Shown here in pieces: positions 1 through 9,400 of a DNA stretch of 64,000 bases. Origin of the DNA: Nematopogon swammerdamellus (Eukaryota > Arthropoda > Insecta > Lepidoptera > Adelidae); assembly GCA_946902875.1 (NCBI GenBank), contig OX336342.1, positions 12,393,523-12,457,522 of the forward strand, in the 5' to 3' direction. The notes beneath the pieces were generated by a model. That model had not been told where the DNA came from, made no database searches, and worked only from the letters and a program-made list of their open reading frames with translations. Position 1 is the first letter of the stretch. Every line of letters starts with the position of its first letter. The position numbers and the translations under genes were made by a program.

Positions 1-720
1 CACATCATTTGACAACATCATTCCTTCCAGATATTCTAGATGCTCTCGGAGGAACGGGAAAAACTTGCTGCTCGCTAAACGCGCTATAGCGGTGGCTTCG
101 CCGGCAAAGCGGCCACTCTCTTGGAAGGCGGTCGAACGGCGCACGCCAACGACAGCCCGGCCGTCTCTAACGTGTCTAAGAAAAGTGGGACCGCCAATTC
201 ATTAAAAAAATGTTGCCTGATCGTGTGGGACAAGAGTACGATGTCGCACAAAGAGTTGAACAGGACGTTAAAAAGCTTCAGGGGCATCCTGAGCACTAAT
301 GGGAGGAGTCACTGTGTTATTCGTGACTTACGGCAAACACTTCCCGTCATCCCGAAAGGCGCGCCCGTACGCGTGCTGACGAGGTAAACGCGTAAAGCAA
401 GTGGTGTGTCTCTCAAGTCTCACGATGAACATGCGTACACTTCTATACAGCGAAAACAACCTCACTCTGTTCACCGAAACACTTCTAGAGTTTGGAAACG
501 GAACTCTCCCTGAACACGATCACAAGGTTTCCGTGAATATACCTCACATGTGTCTCAGTAACCGACATCGCACACTTAGTGGAGTCCATCTATCCCGATG
601 TTAAGAGATCCTTCCCAAAACCTACAAAGCCGTCTACAAAGAGGCCCTCGCGTAGCAGTTGTAATGCACAGAAATGTTAGAAGCTGTGCTCAAGCCAGCT
701 AGCTACAAAATAATTCAATA
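1..720 (+). mobile_element. Degenerate Helitron (PIF1-like) helicase fragment
   Basis: Read in shifting frames, the first 650 bases give the hallmarks of a Helitron-encoded PIF1-family helicase. There is a Walker A segment (LDALGGTGKT) near 35-65, then GGRTAH near 125, a Walker B-like LIVWDKSTMSHK near 215-255 and a QTLPVIPKG motif near 332-362. A downstream LSLTMNMR piece near 410-435 also matches the family. Helitrons use this domain for rolling-circle transposition. The frame changes several times and stops interrupt it, so this is a dead copy that is truncated at the window edge. The family call rests on motif order; no Rep domain or Helitron terminus is visible here. Confidence 0.75.
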
Positions 721-829
721 ACGTTACAAACTAACAAAAGTCGAACTGCACCCGAGCGGATCAGAATTAACCGGGCGGCATATATCCATACTAGCTGAGC
801 CCGCGGCTCCGCTCGCGTGGAATTCGTAT

Positions 830-2180
830 TTCAAAGAAGACAGTAAGTAACTTTGGGCGAGGCCGAAGGCCGAGCTGCGTTCAGGAAGAAGATAAACCTT
901 CTCGAAGAAAGTGAGTAACTAAGGGCGAGGCCGAAGGCCGAACTGCGTTCAGGAAGACGATAAACCTTCTCGAAGAAAGTAAGTAACAAAGGGTAAGACC
1001 GAAGGCCGAGCTGCGTTCAGGAAGACGACAAACCTTCTCGAAGAAAGTAAGTAACTGAGGGCGAGGCCGAAGGCCGAGCTGCGTTCAGGAAGACTATAAA
1101 CCTTCTCGAAGAAAGTAAGTAACTGATGGCGAGGCCGAAGGCCGAGCTGCGTTCAGGAAGACTATAAACCTTCTCGGTGAAAGTAAGTAACCAAGGGCGA
1201 GGCCGAAGGCCGAGCTACATTCCTGCTACCGAGCTTCGTTCAGGAAGACGATAAACATTCTCGAAGACAGTAAATAACTTTGGGCTAAGCCGAAGCCCGA
1301 GCTGCGTTCAGGAAGACGAATAAACCTTCTCGAAGAAAGTAAGTAACTGAGAGCGAGGCCGAAGGCCGAGCTGCGTTCAGGAAGACTATAAACCTTCTCG
1401 AAGAAAGTAAGTAACAAAGGGCGAGGCCGAAGGCCGAGCTGCGTTCAGGAAGTCGATAAACATTATCGAAGAAAGTAAATAACTGAGGGCGAGGCCGAAG
1501 GCCGAGCTGCGTTCAGGAAGAAGATAAACTTTCTCCAAGAAAGTAAGTAACAGAGGGCGAGGCGAAGGCCGAGCTAAGTTCAAGAAGACCATAAACCTTC
1601 TCGAAGAAAGTAAGTAACTGAGGGCGAGGCCGAAGGCCGAGCTGCGTTTAGGAAGACTATAAACCATCTCGGTGAAAGTAAGTAACTAAGGGCGAGGCCG
1701 AAGGCCGAACTGCGTTCAGGAAGACGATAAACCTTCTCGAAGAAAGTAAGTAACAAGGGTAAGACCGAAGGCCGAGCTGCATTCAGGACGACGACAAACC
1801 TTCTCGAAGAAAGTAAATAACTTTGGGCTAAAGTTGAGTAAACCGTGGTAAAAGTTGAGTAAAAAGTGGAGTAAACCTTCTCGAAGAAAGTAAATAACTT
1901 TGCGTTCAGGAAGAAGATAAACTTTCTCCAAGAAAGTAAGTAACAGAGGGCGAGGCGAAGGCCGAGCTAAGTTCAAGAAGACCATAAACCTTCTCGAAGA
2001 AAGTAAGTAACTGAGGGCGAGGCCGAAGGCCGAGCTGCGTTTAGGAAGACTATAAACCATCTCGGTGAAAATAAGTATATACTATGGGTGAGGCCGAAGG
2101 CCGAGCTGCGTTCAGGAAGAGGAAAAACCTTCTCGATGAAAGTATTTAACTAAGTAACGAAATAACGTAACTAAGGGCAA
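830..2180. repeat. 68-bp minisatellite array, about 19 copies
   Basis: A tandem array with a 68-bp period: the start AGGAAGA recurs at 883, 951 and 1019, and so on. Each unit has two short palindromic blocks, GGCCGAAGGCC and CTTCTCGAAGAAAG. Units differ by a few substitutions and the array is disturbed around 1830-1900, where a partial copy carries an unrelated insertion. Because 68 is not a multiple of three, the repeated-peptide reading frames seen on the minus strand are by-products. It starts just beyond the Helitron relic and may have been part of that element. Confidence 0.92.
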
Positions 2181-2194
2181 GGCCACTGTCACCC

Positions 2195-2460
2195 TGTCAC
2201 CCCAAATGCCCCCCCCCCCCCTCCACCCCTTTAAATGTGAAATCCAAAAACCCTGAAACACTTAGTTATTTATTTATGATGAGTAGCTAGAATTATTATT
2301 TTCAAGTTCCTACCTTTAAAAAAACCGATACTTCTATACAAACTTTCACCTCCCATTTCAAAATTCCAGCTTTCTAGACTTAGTAGTTTTAGATAGAGAT
2401 TAAATTATCCTCCCTTCCCCTCTCCCCGCGGACACCTCCCACCTAACTCAACCCCCCTCT
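2195..2460. other. Low-complexity, C-rich non-coding stretch
   Basis: Contains a homopolymer C run near 2209-2221 and pyrimidine-rich sequence. No coding signal was seen. It leads into the repeated block that follows. Confidence 0.5.
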
Positions 2461-3420
2461 TCAAAGCCACCGCCAGTATGAATAAAATTATTTAAAATCA
2501 TTTAAAATCCTAAAATCTAATTTTGAAATCAATCCATAACAAAAACGCTGAACACGTAATTCTTTATTGCATATCAGAAGCCTAAATATATCATATCCCT
2601 AACTTGAGACATCATTTCTCATACAACCGGTTCCCCATACAAACTTTCATCCCCTATTTCACCCCCTTAAGGGTTGTTTTTTGAGACAAAAGGTACCCTA
2701 TGTCTTTCCTCAGGATCCACCTCATCTCCGTGCAATATTTTATCGAAATCTGTTCAGTTTAGGTGTGAAAAGGTAACAGACAGACAACAGGTTACTTTCG
2801 AATTTATAATATTAGTATGGATCATTTAAAATCCTAAAATATAATTTTGAAATCAATCCATAACAAAAACGCTGAAACACGTAATTCTTTATTGCATATC
2901 AGAAGCCTAAATATATCATATCCCTAACTTGAGACATCATTTCTCATACAACCGTTTCCCCATACAAACTTTCATCCCCTATTTCACCCCCTTAAGGGTT
3001 GTTTTTTGAGACAAAAGGTAACCTATGTCCTTCCTCAGGATGCAATTCATCTCCGTACAAAATTTTATAAAATCCTAAAAAATTTTATTTAAGGGTTGAT
3101 TTAGCAAAAACGCTGAAACACGTAATTCTTTATTTCATACCAAAAGCCGAAATATGAATTGTCATATCCCTAACTTGAGAAATGCTAGGTTCCCCATATA
3201 AACTTTCATCCCCTATTTCACCCCCTTCCCTTAAGGGTTGTTTTGAAAAAAAAAAGGTAGCCTATGTCCTTCCTCAGGATCCAACTCATCTCCGTGCAAT
3301 ATTTTATCGAAATTTGTTCAGCGGTTTAGGTGTGAAAAGGTAACAGACAGACAACAGAGTTACTTTCGAATTTATAATATTAGTATGGAAGTATGGATAG
3401 TATGGATATTAGTATGGATT
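2460..3420. repeat. Three tandem copies of a lepidopteran interspersed repeat
   Basis: A segment containing ACGCTGAAACACGTAATTC, a CATACAAACTTTCATCCCC block and, in the better-preserved copies, a terminal GGTAACAGACAGACAAC followed by TATAATATTAGTATGGA occurs around 2480-2820, 2822-3065 (end lost) and 3066-3400. The tail resembles the 3' ends of retroelements that are common in Lepidoptera, but no protein-coding part is present, so the class is left open. Short TAGTATGGAT repeats follow to 3430. Confidence 0.7.
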
Positions 3421-3540
3421 AGTATGGATTCCACTAGGCGAATGATGCTGATTGGTCGATGCCAGTTTGGCGTAAAATTTAAATTTCGTCTGGCTCCGCC
3501 TCCGGCACTCCCAGCGAACCTAGTGAATCCGATATTCGTT

Positions 3541-3640
3541 AGCTTGTTTATGTGATATGGTGGCCCAGTGGTATGGTGTAGGGATTGCAATTTTGTGACC
3601 ATGGGTTCGAATCCCACAATTTTTTTTTTGTTTTTTTTAA
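3541..3640 (+). mobile_element. tRNA-derived SINE-like segment
   Basis: Has a box-A-like TGGCCCAGTGG near 3560 and a perfect box B, GGTTCGAATCC, at 3604-3614, followed by a T-rich run. The spacing fits an internal RNA polymerase III promoter. A full cloverleaf is not obvious, so a SINE head is more likely than a working tRNA gene. Confidence 0.55.
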
Positions 3641-3824
3641 GCAATGTTAGGGTGTTAAAATTAGGTTAAGGTTATTTTTTTATAACCTCCTAAAAAAACT
3701 TTATTTTCGAAAATATTTTCGAAAATACTTCCGAAATTTAAATTTCTTCCTTTTTTTTGTTAAGTTATGTTAGGGTGTTAGAATTAGGTTAAGTTTATTT
3801 TTTTTAATCACCTACAAAAATATT

Positions 3825-4182
3825 GGTTGTCTATATAGTCGGTTTACGGACGATAGTTTTACCAAAGAGTTTGTATTACGTCGCAGCGCAGCGACGTAAT
3901 ACAAACTCTTTGAGTTTTACGTGATAACGTCATACAACCCTTGTTTCATGAATATTCTAAATTTGAAATATTTTCCGACCGGCCAGATATTATGGTACGA
4001 GTAACCTCGTTTTAATTTCTGCGGCCCTGGTACTTTTACAAGCCGACGCTTGGGTCGATTGTGCCTCTCTATCGCTTGTTACGCGCTCTCGCTTGCACAC
4101 ACAGGCTCAGATGGAACGTGACGTTATATTCGTGCGTGCAGCCGGTTTTCATCAATTTATAAGACGTTATCACGTAAAAACT
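3825..4182. mobile_element. MITE with TTTTACGTGATAACGTC terminal repeats
   Basis: TTTTACGTGATAACGTC near 3917 is mirrored by GACGTTATCACGTAAAA near 4165. The internal block with TGCCTCTCTATCGCTTG recurs at 32971-33300, showing a dispersed non-autonomous family. No protein is encoded. A 48-bp hairpin (3864-3911) interrupts the left end. Confidence 0.7.
3864..3911. repeat. Perfect 21-bp stem hairpin
   Basis: Positions 3864-3884 and 3891-3911 are exact reverse complements, separated by a 6-base loop. The stem ends are AAAGAGTTTG and CAAACTCTTT. It sits at the left end of the MITE. Confidence 0.9.
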
Positions 4183-4299
4183 TTATTTTCGAAAATACTT
4201 CCGAAATTTAAATTTTCCCGCAAAACTGAGAACGACCAATCAGAGCACTTCGCCTAGTGGACTTTGGAAATATGCGTCCGGGCGTGACTCCTATAATGT

Positions 4300-4440
4300 G
4301 TGTAGCGGCGGGTGGCCGTGTAGTTTGGGCATCGGCTTCTCATGCGAGAGGTCCGAGATTCGATTCCGGTAGGCGTGTTACGTGCATACCTACACCTGCT
4401 GCTTCACCGTTCGTAACCGGTGTAATACTGTAGGTCCCTT
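4300..4440 (+). mobile_element. tRNA-derived SINE-like segment
   Basis: A box-A-like GTGGCCGTGTAGTTTGGGC lies near 4312 and a box-B-like AGATTCGATTCC near 4357-4368. A non-tRNA body ending in GCTTCACCGTTCGTAAC follows, a phrase echoed near 33905. This is typical of a tRNA-derived SINE. Confidence 0.5.
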
Positions 4441-4770
4441 CCAGAGGCGGCGCAAGGCGTGGGCGACGTGGGCGACCGCCCACGACCTTGCGGCCCGTGG
4501 GGCCTCGCGCCTCGAAAGTTCATGCAGCTTTGATTCATGAAAAATATTCAGCTAGATCTATTAAAAGAGACTCCGAGTAAACATGTTTAAACTTAAAGGC
4601 AAACTAAACTTTGCTATAAAGCCTTTATCACAGACACAGAGGCAGTGAATATTGCAATAATACATAATTATTCCGATTTGATGATGTTGTTGAATGTTAT
4701 TGATTATTGGCAAAATTGAGAGGGCTTCGCAAAATGTACCTTGCCCACATCAAATTAAGTTCATGCCCCG
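4440..4770. other. Repeat-like non-coding sequence
   Basis: A GC-rich start (GGCGCAAGGCGTGGGCGACG) followed by AT-rich sequence, ending with a GCCCCGCCACTGG segment. It looks like an old interspersed repeat. No frame longer than chance is present. Confidence 0.35.
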
Positions 4771-4794
4771 CCACTGGTCCCTTCCCTTGCCCCT

Positions 4795-4995
4795 TACTAG
4801 TTGGTAGGCTCATAGCCGACTGGATTGGTACCACCGTACTGGATGTAAGATTGCCGCATAGCAGCCTCGGTTGTGTTCTCCTCTAGTCCAGTATAGCCAG
4901 CAATCCAGGGAAGTCTCCGGTATGGCACCTACCTTCTCGGAGGTGATATTGGCTGGTCGGAGCATGTGCTTTGGCCCCTCCGACTCAGACCCATA
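4795..4995 (-). repeat. Dispersed repeat, inverted copy at 40250-40485
   Basis: The stretch with CAATCCAGGGAAGTCTCCGG, TCGGAGGTGATATTGGCTGG and ACCGGATTACAT is found again in reverse orientation at 40250-40485. Both copies lack coding sequence. It is probably a SINE-like or MITE-like family. Confidence 0.75.
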
Positions 4996-5640
4996 CCGGA
5001 TTACATAAAAAAAAATGTCGCGCGCGTGTCCGTTCGTCCGTCCGTCAGAGCAGAGGTGTCGCGCGGACCGCGGACTTGGCCCGCAAAATGCAATACCCGA
5101 AATGACCCGACCTTTAGAAGTGCGGGCCTGATAGAACCGCGCGAACGCAAACTATGACCGCACGCCGCCGCCGCCGCCGGTCCCGTACCCGGCATGCCGG
5201 TCACGAGGCCGGCATGTGGTCACACACAGTCCGCACTAGCTCGCAATAAAAACTGAATAATAATCACAATGACAGCCCATCGAATTTAATTTAATTTCAA
5301 GGAAATAACCAACCATATCACATCCATCACCCAAACAAACAATTTCTGTGTAATAATAATCTTGTAAATATATTCCCGTGATTGTTAAGTTATAACACTC
5401 AACAGCTTTAGGTTCAAATTCCAACAACAGCACCAAAAACAGCAATATAGCAATATAGCACTTTAAAACAGCAGTTATATAAAAACAGCGGAACGTGCTG
5501 TTGAAAAACAGCCGTTATTCCCACGACTAAAAATGGTTAGCTTAGCTGCTGTGCTGTCTGGCTTTGGCTGTATGGTAAAATGATCTTTGTTTGCCTGCCT
5601 TTTTATGGCGAAAACAACAATAACAACAAACTTGGTTTTC
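4996..5640. other. GC-rich then AT-rich intergenic DNA
   Basis: CGCGCG-rich sequence with CCGCCGCCGCCGCCGG near 5165 gives way to AT-rich sequence. No supported gene was found; short frames here have no recognisable features. Confidence 0.4.
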
Positions 5641-5679
5641 AAAATATTCTCCAAAGAAAAGAAAATTTTACACCATAAT

Positions 5680-5915
5680 ATGTCGTCTTCGATTTGGTCA
5701 CTGTCGCTTCGGCGCCCATCTTCATCGCAGGAATATTATTAACTCTGCCGTCTGCCCACTCTGTTCTAATGATGTCGATGAACAGAATCAAGGAGATAGT
5801 ACGAACGAAACTGTGGATCACCTGTTTTTTGAATGCCCGACCTCTAACGTCCAGCGAATTACCTTCACAAAAAGATTGATGGAAATTTATGAAAAAACCT
5901 GAAAATATGCCGCGC
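5680..5915 (+). mobile_element. Non-LTR retrotransposon C-terminal zinc-knuckle fragment
   Basis: One frame from about 5700 reads GAHLHR, then CPLC, a short acidic loop, ETVDHLFFECP, and ends at a stop near 5902. The pattern (Cys-x2-Cys ... His-x4-Cys after GxHLHR) is the conserved tail of R1/Jockey/I-type LINE polyproteins downstream of RNase H. The rest of the element is missing. Confidence 0.65.
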
Positions 5916-6089
5916 GTCACACAGGACCTACTTGCTAATTCGGAATGTTTCCCATCAATATACGAATTTATTGAAGACATATAGAATAAAAAAAATAATA
6001 TATATAATAATAACAGACAAGGCTGCATAGTTACCTTTGCCTATCCAAAAAAAGGGGTAAAAACAACAAACAAAAAAACAATAACAGCT

Positions 6090-6240
6090 GTGTGTCTGAC
6101 AGTGTCTGTCTGTGTCAGTCACTGTCAGTTTGACAGTTTGGCCGGCGCGACTGGCACGTGTTTTTCTTTTTGATGGTTATTTATTTTTACAAAAGAAAGT
6201 GATAATCAAAATAATTAAAGAAAAAGAGAAAGTTAGAAAC
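6090..6240 (+). promoter_or_regulatory. DDX54: Candidate DDX54 promoter and 5' UTR
   Basis: The stretch before the DDX54 ATG contains arthropod initiator-like TCAGTC (6115) and TCAGTT (6126). The reading frame stays open upstream of 6241 but has no ATG, so 6241 is the first possible AUG in frame. No TATA box is evident. The transcription start is inferred. Confidence 0.35.
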
Positions 6241-6417
6241 ATGCTCGCGGACAAAATACCAGGGTTCGATGCGCCGACTGACACGCACACTCCTGATGAA
6301 CCCAAGAAAAAAAGTAAAAAGAGCGCCGGGGGCTTTCAGGCAATGGGCTTCAGCTTTCCGGTGCTCAAAGGAATCACCAAGCGTGGCTACAAGCAGCCCA
6401 CTCCTATCCAACGAAAG
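6241..6417 (+). CDS. DDX54: DDX54 exon 1
   Basis: 59 codons from the ATG (context AAACATG) to the donor GTATAT. It carries a short charged N-terminus ([11 protein letters not shown]) and the Q-motif region [11 protein letters not shown]. Ends in phase 0. Confidence 0.92.
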
Positions 6418-9400
6418 GTATATAGTCAATAAGTATAACTTGATGATAGAATTCTCCTTTAGTGTTCTCACAAGCATCTTACTATCTGGCTCAACAGAAG
6501 ATACACTTGCATGGCTCTTCAATGTTACTATGGGGGGGGATTAGATTAGCGGGGGTTAGATCGAATATTGCTGGTATGCTTATTGTGTATGCCTAGATAA
6601 AAGATGAATTATAGTGAAAGAATTGTTTGCCGGAAATGCGTAGTTTCGGAGAAAAAAATTTTTTTTTTGAAGCACCAACACATTGGTTTTGAATATAAAT
6701 GTATCTAAAAACAAGGAAAGTGGTATGGGTGAATGTTTTGGTGGTTTAAAAAAAAATAACCAGGGTTAATTTATAGAAGATGCGTCGCGCGACGCATCTT
6801 CTATAAATTAACCCTAACCTAATGTTGAGGCGGCGCATGTCGCTTTTGCATAAATTCCTATTCAAAATTAATGTTTTGGTGCATTAAAAAAAATAAAATA
6901 AAAATCGAAAATTGATTTTGTATGAAAAATATTTTTTTCAAATTTTTTTTCCTCCGAAACTACGCATTTCCGGCAAACAATTCTTTCACTATAATTCATC
7001 TTTTATCTAGGCCTAAACAATAAGCATACCAGCAGCGGGAGCACAAACGCAAGTCGATACTTGTCGAGCTTGATGGATAAAAACTTAAATCCACGAATTT
7101 TATCCATTGTGGTAGCACAAATGGACAGTTCGATAAATTTATCGAGGTAGAGAGTATGCTCGATATAAAGTGGCAACACTCACCGTTTAATCTACGAGAA
7201 CTGTCACTTTATCTTTCGCTAATGTCAAATCGAGGTCCTTGTTCCAAAGAGCACGAATGCTATAGAGATGCAACGTGAATTTTGCCATAGTGCCAAAGAG
7301 ACGAAATTAGCTAGAGTTAGACGAGAAAATATTTTTAATTTTTATGTAAATGTAAATCGTTTGTGTTAGAGACAAAACTAACGTTTTGTAATTGTATTCA
7401 CTGACCTACATGACATTCACACACACAAATTTCTGATATAGGGGGGATTTTGGATTCAGACGAAAGAGTAGAATTCGGTTTTGGCGTTTATCAAAGAAAA
7501 AATGACTAAAGTTATTGGATATTAATTTAGTTGTATCGATATGGGCCAAACAATGGTTGGGTGCACTTCACCTAATTCTGGAAGTAGGGGCAAAGTAATG
7601 AAGAAAACTTATCCTTCCATCGGTACCTAAGTGGAACAAGTCAACAAGTTAAGTTGTTAAATATAAACAAAAAATAAAAACAAATACTAATAATAAAAAA
7701 ATGATACAAAAATAAAAATTTATAAATATATAAATAAGATCTATCATAAAACAGTGCACACAACACTTGAAGTACACGCATATCTGCAAGCTGCTAGTGT
7801 ATATAAATAAATAATAATGTAAAATTTATATAAAAAGAAATTTCAAAATAAATGGATGAAGTAATAGTTTCATTATTATGTATTTTGTGTCCTGCGTGGT
7901 AAAAACAGTGTGCAATCGTCATTTCTACTAAACATAGCGTCACTAAATCGTCTCAACTTCTCGCGGCATTACCAACACAATGGCTTGTAACAATCCCTCC
8001 GCTGGCAGAGTGAATCTTGCAAAGTGTCTTTGCACCATGAACAAATGCCTGTGCCATCGCTATCACATACATATTCTTCGTAAAACTTACTAAAACCCAA
8101 GCACCTTGCTAACACCTACTTTATCCCACCCTCCCGGTGGCGGTGTTTTAATTATCTTCAACAAACGTCAAATTTGAACGATAGAAATTGTTTGTGCTCG
8201 CACAAATCGACAAAATTTAATCCATGTCGGCTTTAGTCTATGGCATGGGTTTATTTTATCGATGTCGCTCGATATAACATTGTTTGTGCTACAGATTGAT
8301 GACAAATGCCCCGCACCTAAGATAAGACTTATGTACGTAATTTTGTCGACTGTATAAAAATTTTTGTGCTCCCGCTGCAGCAATATTCGATCTAACCCCC
8401 GCTAATCTAATACTCACCCGTTACTATTGTTACGGTAGTGTATTGTTTTTATTACAGAGCATTCCCATAGCATTAGAAGGAAAGGATTTGGTCGCCATGG
8501 CGAGGACTGGTTCCGGCAAGACGGCTTGCTTCGTGCTGCCGATACTCGAGAAACTCAGCGCGAACAAGGTTACAGCGGGGAAGAACTTTAGAGCACTCAT
8601 TCTATCACCGACAAGGGAGTTAGCTCTACAGGTCTGTCGTTTTAGTCAATTTTGACCGATTTTTATTAAATATTATGTATGAAATTAAGGGAAGCACTGA
8701 CATGGCACCTAGTTCACCCTGTGTTATGGGCTGACATCACGGATGTTGTAGGTGATGTAGCCAACCGTGTCAGGTTCCATAAAAAAAAAAAAAATGCCTA
8801 ATATGAAAAAAAAACCTATTTTTTTATGTTTCCCAGTGGGGCAGGCAGAGACAATTTACCTTTTCCCCAATTGTAGGTTGCTATAACACCCTTAACCTGT
8901 TGGCTCCCTCAAGTTATAATAATGCCCCCTGACTCCCGGACTACTTTCGCCTCGCGGAGATTCGGCGTCGCGCGCTCAAATATTTTGTAAATTAATGGAA
9001 GTTAGATAAACTAACTTTATTCTCGCTTATAGCCAATAAAATTGTCCCCAAAACTGTGTAAAACAAGCGAGGATTCACTTATTTAGAAGCACAGACAGAT
9101 TTTTGGAACTCCAGGAAAAATAAATATTTCTGATATATTTGCCGTATTGTTTCTAACCTAAAATTGCAATTCCCCTTTACATATTTTACATATTTACCTC
9201 ATTTTAGATGAAGAACACTGCCACTAAACGCCGAACAACGTACATATGAGGCCAATGAATCTTATCCACAAATAAATAAAGAAAAACAAGAACAAGTAAA
9301 AAATGCATGACAATTTTTTTTTTTCAGTTTGAGAGTGGAATAAAATGATTTATAGGTTTTTTAACAACTAACGCTCTCTCATTCTGATATGAAAAATTAG

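Larger units (their letters stand above)
3430..4261. mobile_element. Inverted-repeat element with nested insertions
   Basis: The outer ends are inverted: CCACTAGGCGAA at 3431 and TTCGCCTAGTGG ending at 4260. Both continue into CTGATTGGTCG and its complement. Inside lie a tRNA-like SINE segment (3541-3640), a MITE with its own inverted repeats (3825-4182) and duplicated AT-rich blocks near 3700-3740 and 4183-4215. This makes it a nest of at least three insertions. No transposase is present. Confidence 0.7.

Noticed and set aside
1226..2060. Minus-strand frames with LPERSSAFGLALSYLL repeats
   Set aside because: By-product of the 68-bp minisatellite; the unit is not a multiple of three and the frame changes from unit to unit.
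3541..3640. Functional tRNA gene
   Set aside because: Boxes A and B are present but no convincing acceptor stem or anticodon arm, and it is nested in a transposon; SINE-like is safer.
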